A stretch of DNA of 64,000 bases from Alisma plantago-aquatica. Lineage: Eukaryota > Streptophyta > Magnoliopsida > Alismatales > Alismataceae. The stretch spans positions 1,614,561,711-1,614,625,710 of the forward strand of contig OY856409.1 of assembly GCA_963693085.1 (NCBI GenBank), read 5' to 3'. Under the pieces are notes generated by a model. It was given only the letters and a program-made list of their open reading frames with translations. It did not search any database and was not told where the DNA came from. This document shows, in pieces, positions 1-10,703 of the stretch; positions within the stretch are counted from its first letter, which is position 1, and the number at the start of each line of letters is the position of its first letter. The position numbers were made by a program, and so were the translations under genes.

Positions 1-191
1 ATCGTCTAAGACAAGAGGTGAAGACTGCGCAAGGAGCGAGGTATTGTCACCAAGAAAGCCTCGGGACAAGGTATGATTCCACAAACCATCGTTTCCTTTT
101 ATATAGACGTTGACGCATTTCCTTGTTCCGGGTTTGGGGGAGAAAAATTTTTTGTTTCCGTTGCCTTCTCTGCCTCCCCTAAAACCCAACA
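1..191 (+). repeat. 3' end of the copia 5' LTR
   Basis: This stretch closely matches 6860-7050 of the 3' LTR, including the GGGACAAGGTATGATTCC block and the terminal CCCAACA. The rest of the LTR (about 2 kb) lies left of the window. A short open frame at 110-316 crosses the LTR end and the primer site and is not a gene. Confidence 0.9.
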
Positions 192-205
192 GTGGTATCA
201 GAGCC
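192..205 (+). other. Primer-binding site, initiator tRNA-Met type
   Basis: TGGTATCAGAGCC starts one base after the LTR end. This is the usual plant retrotransposon site complementary to the 3' end of initiator methionine tRNA, and it fixes the LTR boundary and the plus orientation. Confidence 0.9.
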
Positions 206-1627
206 ATGTCAACTGTTCTATATTTTAGGAATATCAATATGATCGATTTTGGTTTGTCGCCTTTATTTATTGCATATGATGCGAATAAAATTGGCTTTAT
301 GCATGTCCAATCCTAAATCCACAAATCCCAATTACATATATGATATGTATTATTAATGCACTCGATACGCGTCACCCTTAAATGAGTTTTTTGGTGGATG
401 TATAGCGTGATTATGGACAATAAACCCTATCTGTGTATGGTTGTATGTGGTTGCTTGCATCTCGGTCTGCACACCGATCTTCCCTCTCCTATTCCTGATG
501 TAACTCGAAATAATTCGAGATTCTTTCCTACCTTTGCTCCCCCCGAATGTAACTCGGGGTTTCTATTTTAAGCAATGTAAAATTAGGATAGATTTTATTT
601 CACGTTATGTCAAAGAACGGCGGACATCCTGACGACAACTGAAACGATCGGTTCAAGGCATGAACCGATCGGTTGACGTTCCAGACGATCGGTTCAAGGA
701 GTGAGCCGATCGGTTGATGACCAGTTTGAGGAGCGAGACGAGCGGGTGGCGGCCCAGAAGGAGATGCACGAAGACCAGGTGAACTGATCAGTTGGAGGAG
801 CCAACCATTCGGCTGGTGGCACCCAGACGACTGGCCAGAGAGAGCAGATCATTCATGTGATGAGTTGATCAACTCATAAGTCAAGGCACATAGTTCATCT
901 TGTACAGGTTGCATGTGATGTAGACCTAGATGACCGTGATTCCTCTTGGCTCGAGGAATCACATTAGGATGGCCATAATCATCGCTTTTATCATTTTTCA
1001 TGTTTTCTGTGGGATATAGCATGTATATGATACGTACTATGTATTGTGGTGATTGGATATGTATATTTATTTAAAAACCAAATCCCTCATTAAAACATTA
1101 AGTTTAGATGCCTTCCAAATGCGACACATGTGAAAATCTTGATCGACCAAGTGTGGGAACGCCCTAGCGTGGTGCACCGTCTATCTCGTGGAAGCATGAA
1201 GGATGAATGTGTGGGTCTGCCCTAGCAGGGTGCATATTCATCGTGTTTGCTTTGGGTCGGACTTAACAAGGTGACCTAGATAGTATCTAGCACCTTGAGG
1301 CATTGAGATGCTCATGGCAAGGAGTTACATATGACATCTTACCAAGAGTTGCATATGATGCAATTGGCAAGTGTTGCCTACCTTAGAGATCTATGTTGTG
1401 GGTGATAGCCCAAGCTGGTCCATGACTTAGAGGATTTTAGGATCTTGCCCACTAGAAGGTTGTACGCTGCAATCTTCCAAATTGATGGTAAGGGCTATCA
1501 ATTTGAACTAAAATAGTGGGAGTGATAATTAATTAAAGGCCTAATTATATCATTAACTTCTCAAATCAATCAAATAAGTCAAAAATGCATTTTTGACTAA
1601 AATTGCATATTTCCTTTTGTAGTGCAA
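206..1627 (+). other. Untranslated leader of the copia element
   Basis: About 1.4 kb between the primer site and gag with no credible reading frame. It contains a block of GATCGGTT-type palindromes (640-870). Just before the gag ATG there is a pyrimidine-rich run ending TTTTGTAG (1614-1622), which resembles a 3' splice site, but a leader intron is only a guess. Confidence 0.6.
646..870 (+). repeat. GATCGGTT palindromic repeat block in the leader
   Basis: GATCGGTTCA (646-655), a 5-base loop, then TGAACCGATC (661-670) form a perfect inverted repeat with 10-bp arms. Further copies (GATCGGTTCAAGGAGTGAGC, CTGATCAGTT) follow with decreasing match. The same motif family recurs in this element's LTR at about 6010-6420 and, in reverse, in the related solo LTRs at about 19860-20160. 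Confidence 0.75.
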
Positions 1628-2476
1628 ATGACAACAAACAACAATCACTTTTCTTTGCAATCGGTCCTTGAAAAGGACAGGCTAAATGGGATGAACTTCC
1701 ACGACTGGTATAGGACATTGAGAATTGTTCTCACTCAAGAGCGATAGCTCTATGTCCTGGATACTCCAATTCCATAAGAACCTGCTCCTAATGCACCAAA
1801 GACAGAAAGGGATGCTTACAAGAAGCATTCTGATGATGCCATTGATGCAAAGTGCTTCATGTTATGCTCTATGAACCACGAGTTGTAGAGACAACATGAG
1901 AATATGGGTGTCATTGAGATGATTCAGCATCTCAGGAACCTGTATGAAGATCAGGCACGGCAAGAGAGATACAATGTCTCAAGGGCACTGTTCAAGTGTG
2001 TCATGATAGAAGGAGATCCAGTTGGTCCTCACACACTCAAGATGATTGGGTATGTGGAGAACCTGACAAGACTTGGATTTCCACTGAGCCAAGAGTTGGC
2101 TACTGACTTGATACTGCAATCGTTTCCAGAATCTTACAGTCAGTTTGTGATGAACTACAACATGAACAACTTTGATAGGCCACTGTCAGAGTTGTTGGGC
2201 ATGTTGAGGACAGCCGAGACACAGATGAAGAAGGACAAGCCTAAGTCTGTGATGGTGATCATGAGCAAGAAGGGCAAGTCCAAGTGCAAGGGCAAGGGAA
2301 AAGCTAAGAAAGGTTTTGATGCTAGCCAGGAACCCAAGTCGTCTTCAGCTCTCAAGGCCAAGGGAGGCATGACTAAGAAAGGAAATTGCCACCATTGTCA
2401 AAAGCCAGGACATTAGAAAAGGAATTTTCCTCTCTATCTGGAAGAACAAAAGAAGGAGGCGACAGACGTCTCTACA
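1628..2476 (+). pseudogene. Copia gag, broken by in-frame stops
   Basis: One frame runs from ATG 1628 to a stop at 2477. The encoded product would be the capsid/nucleocapsid protein that packages element RNA. The N-terminal part resembles copia gag (a DWYRTLRIVL segment), followed by the LGFPLSQELATDLILQSFP region, a lysine-rich linker, and a CX2CX4H zinc knuckle beginning CHHCQKPGH. Stops interrupt the frame at 1745 (TAG), 1775 (TAA), 1886 (TAG) and 2414 (TAG). The last falls within the zinc knuckle, where Trp usually follows His in this family, and the final knuckle Cys is replaced by Phe. The longest open piece is 1904-2416. The product is certainly non-functional, and the family call is secure. 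Confidence 0.85.
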
Positions 2477-4790
2477 TAAAGGTGTTATGAAAATAAACTT
2501 GTAACACTTTTTGAGGTATATGATACCAAGATGTAAAGTGTAAAGCACTCAATAAATGGGGCAAGTGTTGCCTTCATAGATAGGAGTACTTTAGTTTATT
2601 TTCATCCTAAAAGGCATGTAATACAGTTATGAACTGCTATTTCATATTTGACAATAGATAGAAACACTTTATTTTTGCATATTGTATGACAATGATGGCA
2701 ATTAATAAAGTTGATGTTTCAATCTTTTAAAGATATGATCTTTGTGGAAATGCCTTGTTTATCTTGTGGTATTTGATATGCATAAGATAAAATGATACCT
2801 AAAAGTTATAGATAACTCAAACAATCAAATTAGCATCAATCATGAGAAATTCATTTCTAGTTTCCATGTGATGGATAAATCTAGACTCTTTTGGTTAAAG
2901 AACCAATAAGAGTCATGAATATCTTGCACATGATTAATCAATCTTCACTAATGGTAGTGGGGAATGATTATCCTATTAGGTAAGATACATGTGATGTATT
3001 TACATACCTATTGGAACAAATGCTAATACTTCAAATGGTGTTTAGAGAAATACCAATATGAATATCTTGAAGTGTTCAAGAATATCATAGATGAAGTATG
3101 AATTTGGTAAAGTGTTAATTCTTGATGAGATCAATGAATGAAATACTTGGACCAAATGTTTGAGATACTTGTGAGTGATTATGTTAGTGTATCATAGTGA
3201 ACTCATGATTAAGGCATGGTGATGTCTAAATCAAGAAGGAATCATACTCTAAGGAGTTAGAGAATGATTATAAAATAACTAAATTCTTCTTAATAATAGA
3301 ATACCCTCACTAATTTAAGAATCACAAGTGTTGTGAAGTCTTGTATCCTTACACCTCAATTATCTATGTGATAAGTTGTTCATGTGATGAGTCAACTATA
3401 TAGATGAATATGAGGAACCAAATTTTGAGTTATGGTTTATGACAACTTCATCCTAAATGACATTCATGTGAACCATAAGGTATAACCTTGATGGTAGCAC
3501 CCATTGGAGTGAAATTCATAAGTGAAAATGAGTCTTAAGCGTTAAGACACATGGATAACATTTTCAAAAGGGTGATGCTTGTTGATTGCAACTTAATGAC
3601 TAAGACATTTGGCATATGGATACTAAAACCGCATTCCTATGAGGAATAAAATAAGAATGTGTATGTGACACAACCTGTAAGGTTTATGAATCTACTAATG
3701 CAAATGAAGTCTATAAGTTACAATGGACTAATCAATGTGATTGATTGAGTACAAGCAACTCAGAATTGGATCTTTACTTTGATAATATAGTCAAAGGGTT
3801 TGAATGATATGTCAAAGATAAAGAAGGGATATGTGATTTAGTGGGAGTGTGTTCACATTCCACATGTTGATGTGAAATGGAAATGTTCTAGAATGGAAAT
3901 CCAAAAGTGGAAATTATCTTTAAGGAAGATAGAGATGTTTCCTATGTGATAGGAATAGAGATCTATAGAGATAGTTCTCGAAAAACCACTTGACCTAAAA
4001 AGAGAAAGCATACATTGGCAATCTGTACTGAAGGGTTCAGTATGCACAGATTCAGTGGGAGAAAACTTGTCCATGTTACATGGAGTTAGTATCCTAAGGC
4101 CAAGTGTCCAATTCTTATGAAGAATGGGAACACTAAGAATAGATATGGATCTATCATGTATGTAATCATCCCATTAGCTTATATGCATTCATCATCTTAT
4201 ATGTAAGACATGGCAATATGATGTGCTCATCCTGATAACTTGTATGACGAGTGGATGTATGTCTACTTCCAGTAAGGGTTACTAGAATACCATGAGAACA
4301 TGATAAGTACTTGTGAAGTACTAGTTCTATGGAGATAAGGAAGAGTTTTATGTAAAGAGTTACATTGATGTGAACTTCCGAAAGGACAAAAAATTAATCG
4401 CAAAATATATAGGATATATAAAAGTGAAAGTTTGTTGATAATTGGAAGTGTTCCAATAAAATAATTTAAAAGGGAAATGCCGAGTATCTATGTGTTAGAG
4501 AACAGCAGTGGATACTATATGGATCTGGAGGTTCATGAGATGAACTAATAGATATTCCACTCATTGATGACAAGTTTGGAATCCTTGATCATGCACTGTG
4601 GCTAAAGGTTAGCAAAGGAATACTAGATCGCATATTACGGCACCTCCATATCATACGTATGGCGTACAGCGAAGAGATGTGAGACATGCAATTTAAAACT
4701 GACTTTGGCAAGGTGTTGCCATTACTCACTATGTTCGCACTAGAGCACAGTAACATGTGGGACATGTTTAAAGATCACTATGAATATGAT
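2477..4790 (+). pseudogene. Copia pol relic (protease/integrase to RNase H), heavily decayed
   Basis: No long frame survives, but short translated islands in copia order can be read. The end of the RT appears as YVIGIEIYRDSSR (3940-3981), the start of RNase H as GSIMYVI (4147-4167), an SSGYYMDL segment near 4507, and the RNase H C-terminal histidine region as LRHLHIIR near 4637. A short open frame at 4686-4880 covers the last coding part and runs into the LTR. The protease and integrase part (2480-3900) is almost unreadable; only scattered resemblance remains. The catalytic residues of RT cannot be located. Confidence 0.6.
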
Positions 4791-4810
4791 TCAAGGGTGA
4801 TTGGCTCGCA

Positions 4811-4825
4811 GTGCAACTGGGAGTT
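4811..4825 (+). other. Polypurine tract before the copia 3' LTR
   Basis: GTGCAACTGGGAG lies directly before TGTTGGTATG. Copia elements of this type usually have a TGGGAG purine stretch here, the primer for plus-strand synthesis. It has probably decayed slightly (CTGGGAG for GTGGGAG). Confidence 0.65.
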
Positions 4826-7050
4826 TGTTGGTATGTATGCCCTGAGAGCCAATCATGGGATGATTGGTGGGATACATTAAGATTGATTTGATAAACATTA
4901 AAGGCAAGCTTCCAATTCATTCTGGTTCAGTCATACGAGATAGTGATAGAACAGATTGAATGTCTAGAGAATGACAGTACTCAATGATGTATGCTTTCAG
5001 GTTGAGGACCTGAACGATGAGATCATACGGATGCTAAGATTTTGTACATTCTTGTAATGTCCCTAGTCGGATGTCATTATGGAAGGTAGATAGACAGCAA
5101 TGACACAAAAGACTAGATTTTGGTGTTGGTTGATGACAGAATCTCATTAGTCATGATATAGAGATATCAAACCAAACACATAGGTACTTGTTAGAGAACA
5201 AGTGTACCGGACAGACCCACCATGAGTTTGACACATGGAACCATGACATGGTAGTCACAGTCAGTACTCACAGTGATGGTGGTGAGTGTGATTCTTTGAC
5301 CTGAAATCACTACACTCAACACATGTCGTTGGGCACACTTTGACATCATCAAACGCAGTCCTAAAACATGCGTTGTTATAAAGGTGATGATTGGGTGGCT
5401 TTGACACATGGGGCTTTTGATGGGTGAGTGATAGATATGGGATTTGTCACTCCTAAGGGAGTTTGATATCCAAGGACACTTGATGAGTAGGATTGAAATA
5501 GGCATGCGCACGCATGTGTAAATCAGTATGTGATATTGATGTCATACATATCTCGTTTAATCTACTCAGAGATCAAGAAAATGAATGAACATTGACAAGA
5601 TGACTGTTCCATGCCTCGAGTTCATTCGGGATATCAGTGACAAAGGAATTATACATTCACTATAACACCATTCACAGATTGTAGGATTGAAGGTTGTTCT
5701 CCAACTTTCTATTTCACTTGGGTAGCACTGATGTGTGACTAGGCACCACTCTTTGCTTGTGAAGTCATAAGTGTTATGGACTTTTACTGCCAACGTGAAA
5801 AGAACCTGCAGGGTCACACACATAGGATTTAACCTGGAAGAGGAGTTTTGTCCACAAACAATGTTTAGATTGATTGCTAAAGGAGTTTAGTAGTTCAATT
5901 AAACACTCAATTAATTGATAGCTCAAAATCATAGTGTTCAAGATGCTGGACAAATTGATTAGAGTATCGGATTGATTGAAATCGCAATTGACTGATTCTG
6001 CACAATCTACACTCCAAACTGATCAGCTCATGAGATGGACCGATCCGCTGAGCTTGGTGAACCGGTCGGCTCAAGTGTTGAGTCGATCGGCTCAAGATCA
6101 GGGTGAACCGATTGCTTCAAGTGTTGAAACGGTCGATTTAACTGGTGCAACCGAGGAAGTTGGGAAAGTAGGATTGGTGAGAATTTTCCTTGTGTTTCAC
6201 TTGCCCAATTTGATTGGAACAAGGATTGGTATTCGATACCAATTAGAAACAAAAGAAGGAAAGTCAATCGGGTACCGACCAGGACCACCAACCGACCGAT
6301 TCAGAAGTGAACCGACTGGTTGAGGGGTCCCAACCGATCGGTTGAGGTGTCAACCGACCGGTTCAGGTCCCCAACTAACCGTTTCAGTTGTGAAACGATC
6401 GGTTCAGGTTGCGAGTTGGTTGTTTTTTGTGGAAAATCTCGAACCCTTCTACTCCTTCTTTTAGTCCTGCATTTCCTAAGATAGAGAACCCTATCCCATG
6501 ACCCTCCTATATATATAGGGGTATTGGGGTCTTCTCAAAGTACAACAAAGTGCAACCAGTTGATCTAGAAAGTTGTCTTTCTCTCTGGTTTTGGTAACCA
6601 AGAGAGAGCCTGAGCAAGTGCTACCCACAAAGGGAGGTGCAACAAGGGAAAGACAACTGCAGTTGCAACTGGCAGCAGGAGAGTGTGTTGGTGACTAGTA
6701 CGTCAACAGGAGGGTGTGACTCCTTCCAACTCCTTATGGGACAAGGAGTGTGGAGTTCCAGATGGTGTGTGTGGACTACTTTAGAGGTAGGAGGTTTCTG
6801 CCGCTAGGAGGATAGCCTTCAATCCCGTCAGTCCCGGTGCAAGTAGGAGCTGCACAGACACCATCCAAGACAGCAGGTGAAGACCGTCAAGGCGTGAGGT
6901 ATTGTCACCGAGCAAGCATCGGGACAAGGTATGATTCCACAAACCATCCTTTCCTTTTATATAGACATTGACACATTTCCTTGTTCCGGGTTTGGGGGAG
7001 AATTTTTTTTTTGTTTCCACTGCCTTCTCTACCTCCCCTAAAACCCAACA
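4826..7050 (+). repeat. Copia 3' LTR (2225 bp)
   Basis: Starts TGTTGG and ends CCAACA, a perfect 6-bp terminal inverted repeat. The end matches positions 1-191. It contains a TATA box near 6508, a purine-rich transcribed part and a GATCGGTT palindrome block (about 6010-6420) with a perfect 14-bp palindrome at 6331-6344. Small open frames on both strands here (for example 5191-5511 minus and 5976-6323 plus) have no recognisable product and fit LTR sequence. Relatives of this LTR lie in reverse at 17892-21804. Confidence 0.9.
6508..6517 (+). promoter_or_regulatory. TATA box of the copia LTR
   Basis: TATATATATA lies in the LTR after CCATGACCCTCC. A matching reversed stretch (CCTTTATATAGGATG, about 19767-19781) is in the related solo LTR, which supports it as the conserved core promoter. 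Confidence 0.6.
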
Positions 7051-10023
7051 TTAATCCCCAACATTATCCATAATGTGGGGTACTTGGCATTTCAGGGAGG
7101 GATTGTCACATGCATGATCTCATCTCAAGAAACAAATAACACTTGGCATTATTGAAGCATAGATTCATACATAAGTTCTTGAAAAGAAAACTACATCATT
7201 GTTCTAAAGCTACACATATTCTAGATAACATATGAAAGATAGGATCTCCATAGATGGACGTCCCACCAGGCAATAACTTCTAAGGTCTTGGATCATTGGA
7301 ATCTCCTCAAGAGGTCTCGTTCACTTTAGCTCCAACATTTGTGGACATCTCATCCCCATCCATGCAAAGGAAAAGCAAACATGGTAAGTAAGCGGCATTG
7401 GCATTTTATAAAGCAAAAAATAAACTATAAAGGTGACTTGACATAAACATGGACATACATTTAGCATTAATCATTTCTTGACATCTTTTACATAAGGAAC
7501 TTGAATAGAAGTATATGCTCCTCTCTTAATGCCCCATAAGGAGCCCATAATGCTTGGAAAGCCCATAATTGCTATGAAAGCCCATATTGCTCGGAAATCC
7601 CATAACAAGGTGCATATAAATCTAAATCAATTTCCATTAACCATGATCTTTCTTAGACTTGATTATCTTTTTAATAACTTAAACTTGATCTTAATTGGGA
7701 TTTCTCCCTCTTGAACATAATTGGGATTTCTCCCCATGGCCATAATGGGATTTCTCCCTCTTAAGCATGAATGGGAAATTTCTTCCCTCTTAACTTTGGT
7801 TTCATGTATCTTAGTCATAATTCATAACATTAATCAGGTTTCTATACTTAGACTTACATTAAAGCAATCAAACATCCAATAATCATATACATTGAAGAAA
7901 AGCATTCATTTATCATGACTTTAGTATAAAGTGCATAAACATATCATAATCATTCAATAAATCAAGTTTACTATGCCAAGGGCATGGCCCGCTTACCTTG
8001 AGCTAAATAACCCAAGTCAAACCTTGTTTGACTGATTGGATCCTATTAAACACCTGAAATTAACATGATTATCCTTTGTTATACAACATGAAACCCAAAT
8101 TTGTGTCATATACTTATTGAGATGTGAAAATAGAAAAATCAATGGATAAAAACTAGAAAATCAGATTCCTCATCGAAAATCCTTTCCAAAACATTTTTTT
8201 TGAGATTTTTCTGATAAAGAGGAGATTTATTAAGAATTTTCTAAGAATCGATCAATCACCAATCGAGATAAAGCCACGTATATACATCTAAATCCGGAAA
8301 TAGTGGGCCAGCTTTTGATTTGGCCCAATCAGGCTTGGCCAACTAGGCCACGAGGCTTGACCCAACAATCAAAGGAAACCAGGGCATGAAATTCCTCAAC
8401 TACACTTGAAGTTTAAAGCATTGGTAAAAGAAAAACGCGGGGCTCAGGGGTCATTGGACACCTTGGTTTCTGCCCCTTTCACCGCGTGTGAGAGAGAAGC
8501 TCTTCAGGGATCTCAGGCGAGAGTGACGATCGTGCCCTGGAGATGATCGACTGGGAGAAACAACTCTATTGTCTTCGTTAGATCATGGCGATTAAGATGG
8601 AACCAAAACACATGGAAAATGGTGGAAAAATGACATCGAAGGAGTTGAAAGGCAATGGCTAGAGCTGGATAACAAAGGTCAAAGTCTAAGGAGCCAAAAT
8701 CACGAAACCAAGAAGATAGGTGTCAACTTAAAACCGGAAGGTGTTTGTGGGGTTAGGCGACTTTGTCTGATGCCTCGTGAGGGCTGGATGACCACTGGGT
8801 CGCCATGGCAGCGAGCGCCGGCAAGGTGCTCAAACCTGGTTATAGGTCAGGGCGACGAGGACCATCGCAGAGAAATGGGGATACGGGAAAAGGCGAACGA
8901 GGGTCTAAGGATGCTTACAGGCCCTTCAATTGTAGAGAATGTGCCAAAGAAACATTGCGGCAAGGTGGAGGTCGTCGGAGGGCCAGTCGAGCAGGCCGGG
9001 GCTCCTGAGGGCATCGGAGGTCGAATTGAGTGAGGAGGAGAGGCGATACAGGACCGGTGATGCTCTCGGGTGGTTCAAATAAGAAGCATTGGCATAGTTG
9101 TGTCCTCTGCAACTCGGGGAGGCGAGGGTGGAAACCTGCCCTTTTGGGCATTTCGTCAAACGGGATAGATGGAGGGTGAGTAAGGGATCGCTGGGTTCGG
9201 ATTGACCTCATAGTCTCAATGGTGAAAGAATCATGAGAAATGGTGCATCGTGGAGTGAGAACGAGGTGGGGGAAATAACAGCCTGTGAAATAGCTTCCAA
9301 TCACGAGAGTAACAGAGGAAGAAGAAGATGGGCATGTCGTTGGATCCTGATCCAAGGGTTGCATATGCGTGCAAAAATAAAACGGATGAAGTAATGTGTG
9401 ACAAATGCAATCAAAATGAACTATAGCTTAAATTGGTTTCATAAATGAGATTTCATTCAAATCTTGGTCATCCTATACTCAAAACCTCTCTCAAATTAAT
9501 TCGAGGGTCAAACATGGTCATAATGGGTTCAAATTTGAACCATAGGTAGATTTGAAGGTCTAGAACATTCATATTCCATTAGATTTTGTGCTTGTACCCA
9601 TTTTAGGCCTAAAATAACAAAATCGTCATGTACACTTAAATGGTTATGATTAGAGTATATAAAGCTATTAATTTCTCAAATAAGAATTACAAAATATGAA
9701 AACATGTATTAAATATTATTCTTTTCAATTAACAAGATGGAGGCCATTAAGCAAATAATTAAACATGTAAATCACTAATTGCCGTATGAGACAGAAAATT
9801 TGACATAAAAGCATTTATTTCTATTTTCCAAACAAAAGTGCATAAAGAGACATTTTCTTTAAATAAATCATGGGAAAGAGAGTAATTGAACATAATAAAA
9901 CGAAATTGCAAAACTAACATTGACAATTTGCATTTAAGTCCTCAACAATTATCTTATTAGAAAAAGGGCATGCAGAGAATAAAATAATTTGGAAATTTTG
10001 CATAAAAAGAGTGGGATGTTACA
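7051..10023 (-). repeat. 3' LTR of the long-LTR element (left copy, truncated)
   Basis: Nearly collinear with 10752-13728 with scattered substitutions and small indels. It lacks the first ~48 bp of the repeat because the copia element lies there. It ends TGTTACA at 10023. Small frames inside (7529-7714, 8770-9033, 8915-9364 minus) have counterparts in the other LTR but no recognisable domain, and several are frame-shifted between copies, so they are not called as genes. Confidence 0.9.
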
Positions 10024-10037
10024 ATTCTACCCACCTT
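10024..10037 (-). other. Polypurine tract of the long-LTR element
   Basis: Read on the minus strand it is AAGGTGGGTAGAAT directly before the LTR start TGTAACATCCC. Gypsy-type plant elements usually have this arrangement after a GAGGATGAAATTT stretch, which is also present. It fixes the minus orientation. Confidence 0.75.
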
Positions 10038-10688
10038 AAATAAATTTCATCCTCGGAAATTCCTAGGGTTCCTACCCACCTTAAGGTTTCACATAAACCT
10101 GCAATTTTTTATACAAATTTTCATTATTAAAAGAGGCATACATAAGCAAAGCGTTATGATTCAACATAAATTACTTAACTACCATTCCTAAGTCTCATAC
10201 TTGCTTCTTAACATTACACCTATTACACTTAGGGAATCTATCTTTCACTTACCATGACTACATCATCGTAGTTGTCTAACCTTAGATCTTATATCCTTCA
10301 TCTCTTTATATGTGGTGATCAAGCACACATTTAGAAATGTTGGATCTTTTTATGCTACATCTCACCAACTTATTTGCATGTGTCCCATACCACACACACA
10401 ATTAAGAAGGTAAGACACATAAAAAGTCACATTAAATGACATTTTCCTCAAATCTCAATTGGGTGGCCCTTACCATTGAGACAAGGAGAAACATGTCATC
10501 ATCTAGGGTTTGGTTTCAACTACATGAGCATGCTAACATGTACTTTTGTAATGAGGTGAGGGCTCTAGTCATCTTTAGGGTTCTCTAGACCTACTTGAAT
10601 ACATAATCATGTTCTCTACTTCTATTTCTTCATCTTAGGGTGACTTGCATGAATCCTTATTGTTGCCTTAGTGGCCATCTATTTCTTT
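10038..10688 (-). other. Short non-coding interior of the long-LTR element
   Basis: About 650 bp with no reading frame of note and no gag or pol similarity that I can read. It presumably carries only packaging and priming signals. An interior this short with such long LTRs is unusual (see findings). Confidence 0.7.
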
Positions 10689-10699
10689 CTTTGATACCA
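10689..10699 (-). other. Primer-binding site of the long-LTR element
   Basis: On the minus strand TGGTATCAAAG follows the LTR end after TTAA. It differs from the standard TGGTATCAGAG by one base and matches initiator tRNA-Met priming. Confidence 0.7.
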
Positions 10700-10703
10700 T
10701 TAA

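Larger units (their letters stand above)
1..7050 (+). mobile_element. Ty1/copia LTR retrotransposon, degenerate, 5' end off-window
   Basis: Positions 1-191 match the end of the LTR at 6860-7050 and both end in CCCAACA. The interior runs from a primer-binding site at 192 to a polypurine stretch before 4826, and a complete 3' LTR follows. The order gag then pol with decayed copia-type RT and RNase H, plus the initiator tRNA-Met primer site, supports Ty1/copia. The element inserted into the left LTR of the long-LTR element that resumes at 7051. The bases after it (TTAAT, 7051-7055) correspond to CTAAT in the sister LTR (10752-10756), so the target duplication should be found off the left edge. 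No coding region is intact, so it is not autonomous. Confidence 0.9.

Noticed and set aside
8915..9364. 149-codon minus-strand frame in the long-LTR element
   Set aside because: The sister LTR breaks the same region into shorter frames (12628-12861, 12899-13116). No domain or signal peptide is convincing.
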